Assembly (NCBI RefSeq): GCF_963583255.1
Contig: NC_084819.1
Location: forward strand, 13,575,259-13,639,258
Direction of reading: 5' to 3'
DNA length: 64,000 nucleotides
Origin: Pyrus communis
Taxonomy: Eukaryota; Streptophyta; Magnoliopsida; Rosales; Rosaceae
The notes under the pieces were generated by a model that ran no database searches, was not told where the DNA came from, and was given only the letters and a program-made list of their open reading frames with translations. A program made the translations under genes and the position numbers. Below are positions 32,769 through 47,564 of this stretch, in pieces. Positions within the stretch are counted from its first letter, which is position 1. The number at the start of each line of letters is the position of its first letter.

Positions 32769-32773
32769 ATCAC

Positions 32774-33112
32774 AAAGAAGCCAACCTTTTGGGATCAATA
32801 CAAAGATGCCACTCACTGATGGCTGTTTAATTAATCCTTTCACTTAGTACATGAACAATGATAGAACAATAGTTAGGGACCATGATCATTTTGTGAGGCA
32901 AACCCATAAAATAACGTAGTGTAAGCTGATCATTTTACGTCTCTTTCCGTGTTACTTGAATGCACCTAGAGCTTCATGTCACATTAAGCTGACGGTAAAC
33001 TTGTTCCAAGAAAGTCTCTTGGCTTAGACAATTCACATGATTTTCCATGTATGAAATTTCTAATAGTCTAAGAGAATCTGCGGTATCACAATGTGTATCC
33101 CTTGTCTTTGTC
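32774..33112. other. flank of the YidD-like remnant, presumably its former 3' region
   Basis: No repeat boundary or ORF of note. Given the stop at 33113-33115 on the minus strand, this would be its 3'UTR and downstream DNA. Confidence 0.4.
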
Positions 33113-33420
33113 TCACTCGTCAAGTTCTTTAGGCAAGCTTGGCTTGTTGAACCATCGAGGAGGATCATATCCAATCCCACCTAAAATATGGAAAATGAAA
33201 CAGTTAACCTAAATTTAAAAACCCACAAAGGATTAAAGAAAATCCCAACAAAGTTAATTAGGGAAAAGATAAGTTAAATAGCAAGGGGATTACAACGACA
33301 AATCCGCCAAGCAGTTAAGACGAAACCTTTTGCAAATCCATACTTCTTGTAAGCTTGGATTTGGTGTTCAACGACTAGAATTAAGAGAGAATGCGCATAT
33401 GGTGAAAAATAGTGTGTAGA
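33113..33420 (-). pseudogene. C-terminal remnant of a YidD-like (UPF0161, At3g09310-type) gene
   Basis: Minus-strand exon 33420-33282 encodes QAYKKYGFAKGFVLTAWRIC, then RCNPL. Exon 33180-33113 continues GIGYDPPRWFNKPSLPKELD and a stop (TGA 33113-33115). The AYKKYG..KG..LT..R..RCNP + GYDPP order is the YidD/UPF0161 signature. YidD assists YidC/Alb3-type membrane protein insertion, and the plant form is predicted plastidial. The two exons fit in phase (CTT G|GT GGG), but the donor reads G|CTATTT instead of GT. The cysteine-rich CRY.PTCS part upstream is not recognisable, and a MITE begins at 33446. No upstream exons were found. It is therefore most likely a pseudogene; a functional gene with unusual splicing is less likely. 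Confidence 0.7.
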
Positions 33421-33445
33421 AATCGCTTTCATTTCTGCATTCTTT

Positions 33446-33960
33446 ATGCCATCTCCAACCGATCCAGCTAGAGGGCTGGCCATAGGGCCGAAAATAGCCC
33501 TAAATGACACGAAAACCATCTCCAACCGAAAGCTAGGCCAAAGGGCTCGTGGGCCCTACGAGGCCACAAAAGGAGAATCGGGCCAACTGGCTGGTCCAGA
33601 GGTTTGAATCCTAACAGCTTGTTGTTGACGTCAGTTAGCCATTATATTATATTATATATTTTTTTATTTTTAAAAAATTTTAAAATTCTAATTTTTTCCC
33701 TATAACTACCTAAGGCATTAAACAACATTAAATAACATTAAGTAACATTAAACAACATAAAACTTACACAACACAAAAAAAAAAAAAAACATTTAACAAC
33801 ATGAAACTTAAACAACATTAAAAAAATATTTAACAATCTAAAACTTAAACGCCTACTCCATGATTGAGGTAGTTTAATTGAAGTAACGTTATTAATTCAA
33901 TTAAAATAATAAATTATGTTTGGCCCTTTGACCCCTTTGGTTGGAGATGATTTTTTGTCA
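33446..33960. mobile_element. MITE with CATCTCCAACC ends
   Basis: The left end CCATCTCCAACCGATCCAGC and the right end, read inward as ATCATCTCCAACCAAAGGGG, form a terminal inverted repeat. The inside has GGGCC-rich boxes and an A-rich middle with repeated AACATTAA. The same ends recur at 34005-34200 and, inverted, at 41520-42430. The target-site duplication is unclear. Confidence 0.65.
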
Positions 33961-34004
33961 CATGGCTATGTTGGCCTATGCCCCTCTGGCCATTCGATTG
34001 AAGA

Positions 34005-35395
34005 TGATAAGACCATCTTCAACCAAAGGGTCCAGAGGGTTAGAGGGCCTAAAATGGCTCGAAAACCGTCTTCATCCGAGGGCCAGGTCAAAGGGCTCGT
34101 GGGCCCCACTGGACAAAAAAAGGCCAAAAGGCCGACTGGTCGGCCCAAATGAGCCAGCTGGCTGGCCTCGAGCTGGGCTCAATTTTGAATCCCCAACGGC
34201 TAGCTGATGTCAGTTACTGTTGGTTTTTTAATTTTTTTGATTTTTTTTTTGGCCAATATATGTTTTTTAAATTTCTAAAAAATTCTCATTTTTTCCTATA
34301 AATACCTAAGCCATTCCTACACCATTCTTCACAAATTTTTCACCCTTCCACACCATTTCAATTCTCGTATTTTCTTACCTTTTCCTATTATCTTTCCTTC
34401 AATTTTTTAAATAATTTTCAAATGGTCTCATCTGCAATGAAAGGTAGGGCTTGGACCCGAAACGAAGATGAAGCTCTTTGCAGGGCTTATAGATAGGTCT
34501 CAGAAGATAGTGTAAGGTGGAGTTCTCAAACAAGTGATGGTGTTTGGACTTGTGTGTCCAAAAAATACCTAGAGTTGGCACCACTCCACCGAATACCCAA
34601 AACCACAAGAGTTGTTCTTCAACATGGAAGAAACATCTTCAGCTAAGTTTGAACAAATGGCATCAAACACTGTTAGCAGTTGCAAGTAGACATGAAAGTG
34701 GCGCCAATTACTACGACGAAGTAAGTGTTTTCACAATTTATTTTAAATATTTAATTATATTACATTTAGTTTCATAAATTAATTTCCTTTAATTTTTGTA
34801 CTTATAATTAATTTCATGAATTAATTTCCTTTAATTTTTGTAATTATATTTTCTAGGTACGCTAAGCGGAGGAATTGTATATAGAGGGCTACTCGAAACC
34901 CTTTCAGCATCACAGTTGTTGGGAAGTTTGTAAAGGATGAGTGTTATTTGAAGATCCGCCTCAACATAGAGTAGGTCCTACGCCGATGTTCGGAATTGCA
35001 TCCTCAGCTATAGATATGGATGATGATGGATCTCCTACCATTCAACAAACAAGGGTAGAAAATTCATCTTCGGGTGAAGGTTCCATACCTAGGGCTATAG
35101 GATGAAACAAGGCCCGAAGGTTGAAGGAAAAAGGCAAGGCAAATGATGATTACGCCGCTTAACAGGAAGTGGCAGCCTCATTGCGATTAATGGCGAAGCA
35201 AAATGCCTTTGTCGCCGAAGAAAGGAACCGTAGGCGTGAAGAACGGGCCAAACAAATACAAGAAGAGATCGATGATAAGAATATGGAAAGGAGCACTTCG
35301 AATTACAGTCCAATGAGTAAGGCCTATTTTGATAGGAAAAAAAAGATAGAAATTATGACCCAGCGATAGTTGTTTACCTCTGACTATACTCCTAT
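34005..35395 (+). pseudogene. DNA transposon arm with Myb/SANT-like, NAM-associated ORF (broken)
   Basis: MITE-type ends at 34005 lead into an ORF from ATG 34422. It reads SSAMKGRAWTRNEDEALCRA (a Myb/SANT-like start) with a stop soon after. Further pieces follow in other frames, including RHESGANYYDEV. After an intron-like gap (about 34721-34856) comes the C-terminal part at 34980-35368: EVAASLRLMAKQNAFVAEER, NRRREERAKQIQEEI. That is a NAM-associated-type coiled tail. Such two-part proteins accompany PIF/Harbinger-like transposons and are often mis-annotated in plants. The ORF stops at a gypsy LTR (35396); its continuation is missing on the far side. Confidence 0.6.
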
Positions 35396-35977
35396 TGTGG
35401 AGCCAAAAATAATCAAGAGGCGACACGTGGATTTTTGGGTTAAAATGACAAAATTACCCTTGAGGCACATCGGAACTCCTATGCGTGAGTAGTGGACAAT
35501 CATCCCTCAATCAAGTCAAAAGTGCCCAAATAGGTATTTATTTACAACCTATTTGATCCATCCTCATCATATCTTCTCCACAAGGTAACCCCCAAATCCT
35601 TCCTCTTTTATTATAATAATTAGCTAATTAATTAAATAATTATTCCATTAATTAGCTAATTAACCACAAATCAAGAACCTAACCTACAAAGCCATCCAAG
35701 TGGCCAGTCCATCTCCTCCCAAGGTGGCTGGCTACATCCTTATATAAGCCCTCTCATTCTCTCCAAAACAGAATTTCAATTCTCTTGCTAAACTCTCTAA
35801 ATTCTTCAAACATTTTTCCTTCAAAATTCTAACTTTGGCATAGGAGGTTCTTCGGCCAAAGCCGCCCCCCCCCAACTCATCATGGGCGCGTGAGGCTCTT
35901 GGTCTTGACCTAAGGTGTTATTTGTTTTGTAGGTGCAATTTTGTCCAAAAGCAAGGAGGAAGAAATTTGCATCCACA
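35396..35977 (+). repeat. 5' LTR of the gypsy element
   Basis: A 582-bp LTR with TATA-like TTATATAAGCC near 35740, a C-run (35868-35874) and the end CATCCACA. Nearly the same sequence recurs at 40855-41355. Confidence 0.9.
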
Positions 35978-37387
35978 AATTGGTGCTTTCATTGAGAGTT
36001 GAGTGACACGTTCGTAGAAGACTCTCGCATCTAAGGTTTTTTGCTTCTTTGCTTATTTGTAGATTTTTCATACCTTCTTATTCTTGGAATTTTTATTTCT
36101 AAAAATTCTTTGATAAAACGTAAAAGAAAAGTACAATGGTAAGAAATTCGAAAACCTCGACGAACGGAAATTCCAATGTTCAAGGATTAGGACTGCGACG
36201 ATCTACAAGGCTAAACACAACAATGAGTGGAGCGACACCACCACCATAAGGTTCCACCATGGCAACCACCACGGTAGCCACCCACGGCGAGGTCCATGGC
36301 GCCACCACCACGGCCTAAGTCATGTCATTCCAAGCCCATGGCAAACCAGCTCGTGCTGCCCAAATCCAACGCGAGCCCAATGCATTGTCGAGCTAAGCTT
36401 AAGCCTCGCATCCGCTTGCTCCACATGCCAAGCAACCCATTCCAGTGGCCTAGCCTACTCACGCGGCCTAGCCTACTCATGCGACCTAGCCTGCTAACGT
36501 GGTTTCCCAAGCAGCCTAAGTCGGCCCTAGATTATCTTAACCATTCGGACCTACCATTGAGCCGGGGGCATTTTCACCATACTTCTATGTTGATTTGACA
36601 TTCACCAATTCGAATCTCGCGCCTGGAGTCTACCCTACTTCCACTGCTTAAGGAGATGCATTCCTTCCAAACTCTTTCAACCCAAATGAAAAACAACACT
36701 TGTCTCGACAAGTCATAGAACTGACGAGCGCCCTCACACAGCAAACGACCTTGGTGAATCAGCTATTGCAGCGCATCGAGATGCAACATGCCCCAGACGA
36801 AGTGTCCTAAAGTAAGACAAGGGCAGATGAAGAACATCTCCAGCAACATCCCGGCAAGCAGTCACTCGACCAGCCACAAACCGAGCGTTTGGGCAATGTA
36901 CACTCCCGATTAGGCCCCCGAGATAGCGTATACTTCCGTCTTAGTGCGCGGAAGGGCGTGCACTATCGGTCAAGCCCACATATGAGCATACACTCACGGT
37001 TAGGGTCACACTCCAATAATCAACATGAGCAACCTTCCAGGTGAAGTGTTCATTCGCGGTTAGGCCTGTAATAAGCATTCTCTACCTCATATTGGAGTAG
37101 GCAGCACGACGGACGGAAATAAGCAGTCACTCAATCAGGCTCAAGTTTAATTGGCAGCTTGTGAAGAACTTGCTCATGCTACGAACGTACCACATGCATC
37201 GCATCTGCAGCATAGACGAGCCAAACACATGGAAAAACAGCCTAGACTAGCAAGTCACGACTGGGGGCAGCTGAGAGCTCCGTTGCCCCAACAAAGGTAA
37301 TTTCATGAATAAATAGAGAGGTTCCTGACCAAGCGATTACACGATTTCCAATGCAACGAAGTTATTGATGAGGCACTACAACAGGTC

Positions 37388-38008
37388 ATGACCCACATAA
37401 ACAGGTCACCTTTCACGGACGAGATTGAGCAGGCAGAGCCTTCATGCAAGTTTAGCATGCCACATTTCACATCATTCAAAGGAGACGAAGACCCGGAAAG
37501 ACATCTAAAGCACTACCAAAGAGCAATGATCTTCTATCGAAACAATGACGATCTCATGTACAAGATGTTCATCACTACTCTACAAGGTGAGATGTAAGAT
37601 TGGTCTTACACCTTGCCACCACAATTTATTTGGAGTTTCACCAAAGAATATTCATCCTATCGCTCGATCAAGAAGAAGTCCGATCACTTGTTCAACGTTA
37701 AGAATAACCTAAAGGAGTCGCTTCGCGACTATGTGAAGAGGTTCAAAGCAGAGAAGGCAAGGATAGTGGGATGCAATGACTCGATAGCTAGAGCAGCCTT
37801 TCAAAAAGGACTTCTAGCAGATCATTCGCTATTCGAAAAATTGATCATGAAAAAAGATCTAACTCTGGTAGACTTTTTCACTTTGACAGAGAAGCATGCA
37901 CTTTGGGACGAGGCTCGTCGATATACATTCAAGGACTTGAAGAAGTACCCGACATCACCTTCCTACTATCCAAACCGGAAGCAGCAGATGACTTATTCGC
38001 ATGTTTGA
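37388..38008 (+). pseudogene. gypsy gag fragment
   Basis: The retrotransposon gag domain is clear: FSMPHFTSFKGDEDPERHLK, HYQRAM, then after a stop (TAA 37595-37597) LFNVKNNLKESLRDYVKRFK and AAFQKGL. The stop and the missing start make it non-functional. It would be the capsid protein. No zinc knuckle survives in the downstream sequence. Confidence 0.85.
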
Positions 38009-38599
38009 CGGTATCTGAAGCAGCAATAAGCTCTAGCATCATACGAGAAAAGCTGAGGGCTCGACTACCTGTATTTCATAGTTTAAAAGCTCTTCTCGAT
38101 GCTGTCAGAAATTCAAAAACTAACTTTGGTGAGTGTTGCAACCTGGAAGCTCAAGTTTTACCTTCAAAGGCACACAATTATCCTCATAATGCACTATTTT
38201 GCCTAATCTAGACGCGTAACGATAAAAGCATAGACACTGGCAGATGCAAAGTTTTCTGACGAACGCAACAACTTGGCCCAAAAGGCGCGCCAAGGCTAGA
38301 TGAACACTAGAAAAACACACTCGAAAATAAGTTTTGTCCTCGTCGCCCTAATCCGACATAGGAGCAACATGTACCGACAGTTGAACACCACTTCCTGCTA
38401 TGTGTCATATGGCCCCAGCCGACCTTTGCTTTATAATTCAACTCTAGAGTGGTCCAATATCGGTAGTTGAGCATCTCCTGTTGCGTGTAACAGGGCGACC
38501 CAATGACGGTTCCATGGCTCCCTACTACAAGCCTAGCCTAGGCGACACAACAGAGTGGCCTAAAGACGCCCAAGAGGTAACCAAGCGCGCCCTAGGCGC

Positions 38600-39290
38600 G
38601 CTTGCTCCATCCGATGAAGACTTCTAGCATTTGTATGTTGACGGCGCATCCAACTACAAAGGTTTCTGGAGTAAGCATGGTCCTTGTCACCCTAAACGGT
38701 AAAATGCCCGAGCGGGCGATCACTTTAGGCTTCAAAGCATCTAACAAGACGATCCTCGACTGCCTCAAGAAATCCTTCACCAATAAGAAAGGAAAATGGC
38801 CAAACGAGTTCCCCAGATATTTATGGGCATATTGCACCACTAAAAGACGAGCAACCGGTGAGGCTCATTTCTCTTTGGCATTTGGTTTAGAAGCAATCAT
38901 TTCTCCCAATGTCATCGTGCTAGCACTCTACTGCCAAGCATTGAGTAGAATAGAAATAAGATGCCCACAAGCTTAGATCTGGCAAAGGAGAAATGCGAGC
39001 AGACCAACACCAGCATCGCAGCCTACCAGTATCAGCTTTTATCCAACTACAACAGAAGGGCCAAGATCCGACAGTTCTAACTTGGAGATCTAGTCCTAAG
39101 AAAAGCCTTCATTATTGCCTGTAAAGAAGGCTAAAAAAAGATGGATCCCATCTAAGAAGGTTCGTACAAGATCAGCAGAGTAGGCGGCAAGGGTAATTAC
39201 ACCTTCGCTACCATGAACAACAAAGAGATCGAGAAACAATGAAACACCTACAACTTAAGGAAGTACCATGTGTGACCTCTCACTATATCA
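38600..39290 (+). pseudogene. gypsy pol remnant: RNase H piece joined to integrase C-terminus
   Basis: A start of RNase H (YVDGASNYKG, in a second frame) passes by frameshift to VSMVLVTLNGKMPERAI.LGFKASN. It then directly joins KTILDCLKKSFTNKKGKWP and LWAYCTTKRRATGE.HFSLAFG, which belong to the integrase end. The chromatin-side tail (LRKYHV, about 39255) also remains. The jump shows an internal deletion that removed the rest of RNase H and the integrase catalytic core. Confidence 0.8.
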
Positions 39291-39864
39291 AGACCTGAAG
39301 ACTTAAGCAGCTCGACAGGCACCACCTCGCAAGCCGATGATTATCAGTTGTTATGTTGTCCCTTACAACTAAGTTATTTATTTGTTTCACTCGTTTTTCA
39401 ATAAGGAATTCAGAAGTAATCTACAACTTGGCTCGGCTGCATGCTTACAATAATTGATCACTTCTGCACTTTAAAAGAAGATCGAGCCTTTCTTAGGGAC
39501 TTATCACAGGAATTGCAGCCTCCGAAGGACCATCCATGTTCTTCAGTGCGAGAGGGTAAACCAATTCCCCGACACCCACATGGGTTTGCTCTCTAAGGCT
39601 GGAGGATAAACTTACACTCCAAATATCTAGACGTGGATGAGTCGAGCTGCCCTGGTATAACTAGGTGCACGATGGCTTGCGTTGAGATTCCTAGAAGTAG
39701 CCACAATAGTCTTTTTCAAGGCTTAGCTAACGGAAGGATTTTAGGTCTCTTAGCCTAATCCGTGAGGAACCGGGCCTTAGAAACGGAGAAGGCACATTAC
39801 GCAGTACACCCCATGAACGGCTGCCCTGGAACCCTAAAGTTGTTATCGAGTGCACTAAGGTAGC

Positions 39865-40128
39865 CTACCGTATCTCTTGAGCAGTATGCGGACCCTCACG
39901 AGCAACGGAGGAAGTCTTCAATTTTTTCTCAACCGGTATCTCTTGAGCAGGAGGGGAAGATCTTTTCTTTCCACCTTCATTCATAATAGGCTCCACGACA
40001 GCAATCAAATGAGCCAATGTATCCTCCTTGATCCTCTTTACCTCATTTCTCGGAAGCAGCCCACCTTTCTCCCAGCGAGGAAAACTAAGCAGCCAACGCC
40101 ATTCACAGTACTTAGCAGGGGAGCTCAA
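39865..40128 (-). pseudogene. antisense ORF in the 3' part of the gypsy element
   Basis: An 87-codon minus-strand frame reads CEWRWLLSFPRWEKGGLLPR, then NEVKRIKEDTLAHLIAVVEP and a Lys/Ser-rich tail. It lies between pol and the 3' LTR, opposite to element transcription, like the antisense ORF at 20229-20845. I recall similar hypothetical proteins in Rosaceae annotations. No domain was recognised. Confidence 0.4.
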
Positions 40129-40854
40129 CCCATAACTGGCTTTTCCCTCATTTTTTTCTCAGACCAGTAGGCAGGATGTCTGCATGCCTAACATTCTAGC
40201 AGCTCATGAGTCCGTAACCTCCTCATTTCTCTCAATCGCCGGATTGGCCCACGTCAGGTCTAAGAGCCCAAAGGACATGAGCCATGCGGCTTGCCTAGCA
40301 TTGTGCCCCAGCGTCTTAATCCGCGACCCCAGCTGAACAAGCTGACTTTGGCGCTAGCCAAGCCATACAATCCAAGTAGTGGTTCTTGCCACAACACCTC
40401 CTTGGCCCATGCCGAGCCGACTCATGTGCCTTCCCAGTCGACATGCCGCACCACCCCGATGGCTACCCTGCGACAACACTATCAAAAAAGAAAACAAGAA
40501 AAATTAAAATTTTCTTACCTCGGTGCAGTACGGAGAAGATGTAGCAACGAAAGACGATCATTTGCACGGGCAAGATGTAGAAGATTGCTAGAGGAGGGGG
40601 AACAAATATCCTCTAAGCTCTCTCTTTCTTGTAATGTAGAATAAAACGCTCTCTAAAGTTAATTTAATAATCCACTTAAGGTGGACTTAAATAGGCTATG
40701 AGAGAAATTGATTTCCCTTTCCTAGAAGGATCTAATTTCCAATTAAAGAGGGAATCTGAATCAAAATAAGAAACAATCGTATTTTTCCTCAAGCAAGAAG
40801 ATCTCTACACCTGCTGCCCTTTCCTGCGAGCATCCCAACAGGTGTGGGGGCATT

Positions 40855-41355
40855 TGTGGAGAAAAATAATCAAGAGGCGAGACGTGGATTTTTGGGCAAA
40901 AAGGACAAAATTACCCTCGAGGCACACCGAAACTCCTACGCTCGAGTAGTGGACAATTATCCCTCAATCAAGTCAAAAGTGGCCAAATAGGTATTTATTT
41001 ACAACATATTTCATTCATCCTCATCATGTCTTCTCCACAAGGTAACCCCAAAATCCTTCCTTTTTATTATAATAATTAGCTAATTAATTAAATAATTATT
41101 CCATTAATTAGCCAATTAACCACAAATCAATAACCTAACCCACAAAACCATCCAAGTGGCTGGTACATCTCCTCCCAAGGTGGCCGGCCACATCCCTATA
41201 TAAGCCCTCTCATTCTCTCGAAAACAAAATTTCAATTCTCTTGCTAAACTCTTTAAATTCTCCAAACACTTTTCCCTCAAAATTCTAACTTTGGCATCGA
41301 AGGTTCTTTGGCCAAAGTCTCCCCCCCCCAACAAATTCATCATGGGCGCGTGAGG
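40855..41355 (+). repeat. 3' LTR of the gypsy element, truncated
   Basis: Matches the left LTR from its TGTGGAG start to GCGCGTGAGG, then breaks off. The last 82 bp, including the terminal CA, are absent. Confidence 0.9.
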
Positions 41356-42430
41356 ACTCCCCCTCACACTATCTTCCGTCATCCATCTATAAGTCCTGCA
41401 AAGAGCTTCATCTTCTTTTCGGATCCAAACCCTACCTTTCATTGCAGATGAGGCCATTTGAAAATTATTAAAAAAATTGAAGGAAAGATTATTGGCAGAT
41501 GTAAGAAAATATAGGGTTTAGGCCAGCCAATTGGTTGGCTGGCTTGATTGGGCCGGCCAATTGGCCCTTTGGCCCTTTTTTTCCTATGGGGCCCATGAAT
41601 CCTTTAGCCTAACCTACGATTGGAGACAATTTTCGGGCTATTTTCGGCCCACTGGCCCTTTGGACCCTTTAGCCATCTCCAACCGAACGATGGCCAGAGG
41701 TCTCGTTTTAGCCCTCTGGCCCTCCAAGATATTAATATTTTAATGAACAGTACAGGGCCATATTTGCCTCCATCTCCAACCGAGGGCCAAAGGATTATAG
41801 GGCTTGTTTTAGCCATGTGACAAAAAACCGTCTCCAACCGAGGGCTAAAGGGCCATAGGGCCAAACATAATTTATTATTTAAATTTAAAAACTACATCAA
41901 CTTAAATTTAAAAAGGGTGAAAATTATGTGAAAAATATTGTAGGAATGACTTAAGTATTTATAGGAAAAAAAGAGGAATTTAAAAAAAAAAATTAAAAAT
42001 TTTGGCCCAAAAAAAAAAGGACAATATTGTTGGATATATCCGAGAAAAAATGTATTAATAATGAAAAATCCAGCCCGGCCCACGGCTAGCTGGCTGGATT
42101 GGGCCAGCCGGTTGGCCCTTTGACCCTTTTTTTGTCTCGTGGGGCCCACTAGTTGTTTGGCCTAGCCCTCGGTTGGAAACGGTTTTCAGACTATTTTCGG
42201 CCTTCTGGTCCTCTGGACCATTTGGTTAGAGATGGTCTAAGAAATATGACCCTGCACTTTTCATTAAAATATTAATTTCTTGGAATGTCAAATGTCTAAA
42301 ACGAGCCCTCTGGCTGAAATGATCTAAGAAATATAGCCTGGAACTATTCATTAAAATATTAATTTCTTGAAGGACTATTAGGGCTAAAACGAGCCTTCTG
42401 ACCCTCCTTTGGTTGGAGGTGGCCTTACAG
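41356..42430 (-). mobile_element. inverted second copy of the Myb/NAM transposon arm with MITE ends
   Basis: A minus-strand ORF from ATG 41457 (SSAMKGRVWIRKEDEALCRT, YRWMTEDSVRGS) is the head of the same protein as at 34422. It is cut at 41356 by the gypsy LTR. Behind it (41520-42430) lie several inverted MITE ends with CCATCTCCAACC or GGTTGGAGATGG and GGGCC-rich boxes, mirroring 33446-34200. At least three MITE-type ends are present, so this is a cluster and not one clean element. Confidence 0.65.
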
Positions 42431-42747
42431 CCCAATTTAAGTTCGAGGAAGGTCGAGAAACACTTCAAAAATCAAATCATGAGTTTTTTCATCAAAAGAA
42501 AGTCTTTTTTAAGTGTTTTCCCCGTCAATGAACACCAAAATCCACACACCAATCTACGAAAAAGGTACAAAAACAAACTCTGGTGCACAGACATACGCTA
42601 ATTCCTTGATCCCTTTATTACATATTAAAATTGTTCAAACAGCACACACATGCTAGTTCCTTTTCTGCTGTTTTGTTTCCCAGTACAAACAAAACAAAAC
42701 TCACAAGGGAAGATGTTCTCTTTGGCATTACAGATATTAGCCAAAGA

Positions 42748-45417
<2,670 letters not shown>

Positions 45418-47074
45418 TGTCACTGATAAGACCCAATACTTAGTTGTACAGACCAGTTTCCATGCACCCTTCGTCACTCACAACTGCCACCAGCTCCGCC
45501 AGAGAGAGAGCTTTGCTGAATTGTTCTTCACTGGTAGCTGTTACTGCAACGAGTGCGGTTGGTCGGTTGCTTACGCCTTATCTATTTGTCATTTGGATAT
45601 GGAGTCATGACAGGGCCCTATCTCATTGCCCATATCACATCAAGTTCTAATAGAGAAATAATGATCAATTAGATGAATGCTTAACTGGTAATTATGTGGG
45701 TTTAATTTTCTTCCTCAGCAGAATTTGAAAGTTACAAACTTTTTACACAATTTGAAACTATTACAAGTAAGATATTTTCTGTAATCACAAAAAGAAGATA
45801 TTAGAATCACAGATTTAATAAACCAAATTATATGAAGCCAATTACATTCAACATATCTATAGTAGACCTGGTACTTTTTTACACAATCCGTTAACTCGAC
45901 ATGATATGACACGAAATTAATAGATTATCAGATCAACACGATAACGAATTGGGTCATTATCGAGTAACTCGATAAACACATATTAACATAACAGATTGGT
46001 CCAACTATACACATGAATAACCCGATACACGATAAGCAAAATATTAATTTAATAATTTTATATCCTAAAAATATTATAATAATTATATACATATATATAT
46101 ACACAATTATATTATATATATAATATTATACACGATAATAATTATATATATTAAATTAAATTTAGAAAATTTGATAAAAATGAGGTAATATATTTTTATC
46201 TTGTATAGTACCATTGTTTTATTTCTTTTCATAATCATAAACTTCTCATAATTTGAATGATTTGTAATGTATGGTTTTCTATACTTAGTTTATGTGGAAG
46301 AGAGTTCTGATTTGGAAAACCTTATTGAAAACATTATCAATATAACTCTTAAAGGCGCCAAAGTTCTAATACAATTTTCCCATGATGATCAATGAAAATT
46401 GATGGATTTTGTAAAATGAATAACATGCAAGTTTTGAGTTTCATTGGTAAGGTTTTAACTTTTGAGAAAGGCTTCACAGCCTTAAAAAGAAAAACTCATT
46501 CATTTTGCATATCTTTGCACATTTGATATTCTGTAGTAGACTAGTAGTGTATTGGTACTTTTTTATTAGGTTCTTATTTTGGAATGCAGATGTAGTACTT
46601 AAAGACAAATGTGTTTTTATGTTTTGAAGTAATATTTATGTGATATGTGCAAATTTAAGAAAAAAAAATATTTTTCTTAACGAGTTATAACGGATCGGGT
46701 CATTTTACTTGTTGAGGAAAGTGACCCGACCTGTTAAGGACCCGTTAAGATAATGGGTGTGACACGACACAACCCGTTAAGATAACAGGTGTTACACAAA
46801 AACGACACAAAACACGACCTGTTTACTATGTCTATATGTAGAAGAAGAGTTGACGCATAAGAATGATCTAGAAGACATATTCAGCAATGGGTGAAATAAG
46901 TCTTCTACACTCAAAAAATCGAAAGTGTTTTCTACTATCCATTAGGGCTTAACTTAATATAAAAACATATCATTGTGAGTGTAGGGACCTATCCTATATA
47001 GCCTCTCAAACTATAATCGAATTACCTACGAAAGTCGAAATAGGAATCATCATGGCTAATTATCAACATTAAAG
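45418..47074. other. promoter region of the At2g37660-like gene and repeat-rich spacer
   Basis: 45418-45660 is the likely promoter/leader. From about 45865 to 46840 a low-copy repeat shows two partly inverted arms built from GACCTGG / CCGTTAA / GACACGA-type motifs around an AT-rich core; it may be an old TIR element. The last 90 bp flank the next LTR element. Confidence 0.4.
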
Positions 47075-47564
47075 TGTAAGGGGGACTAATTCAACATGGT
47101 TCTAGGATCACAATTTAACATGCATCATGATAACGGAAAGAAGAAGATGAATGACACTAACCTGCACCGATTGGAGACATGGTGGCTTGAGTTCACAGGT
47201 TGTCTTCTACTTCCAGTACTTTAATAATATCTCTCTGCTATATGAATAGGGTTCAGCGTATCTGAGAGATTAAGCTTATGGAAGCAGGGACTTAACCATA
47301 GTATTTATATCATTAAGGTTTAATCACAACCATCCTATTATTGGTTGTGAAACCCTATCACTTAAGTGTTTAAGTCCCACCATGATACTATATCTTTGTA
47401 GTGAAATCCATCAGATTTCTTTAGGTTAATTGCAAAGGTTAAGACTCCATAATCCTTATTTCATTAAGACTATCAAATTACTTAAGTTGTTAACAACTCG
47501 ATAAACAAGTGGCCTACAACATAAGTAATCCAATACATCATTCATTGTCATTCACAACCTTACA
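47075..47564 (-). repeat. 3' LTR of the 9.9-kb LARD-like element
   Basis: A 490-bp LTR. On the minus strand it has a TATA-like ATATAAATAC near 47312 and a leader GTCTCCAATCGGTGCAGG. It differs from its partner by substitutions and a 6-bp gap. Confidence 0.88.

Larger units (their letters stand above)
35396..41355 (+). mobile_element. Ty3/gypsy LTR retrotransposon, internally deleted, right LTR truncated
   Basis: The left LTR (35396-35977) begins TGTGGAG and ends CATCCACA. It is followed by a primer-binding-like AATTGGTGCTTTCATTGAGAG. The right LTR starts at 40855 after the G-rich GGTGTGGGGGCATT. Gag sequence is at 37390-38010, and pol is reduced to a piece of RNase H joined to integrase (38620-39300). 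Most of protease, RT and the integrase core is missing. The right LTR stops at 41355, 82 bp short by comparison with the left, where it meets an inverted transposon fragment. No target-site duplication can be identified. Confidence 0.9.
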
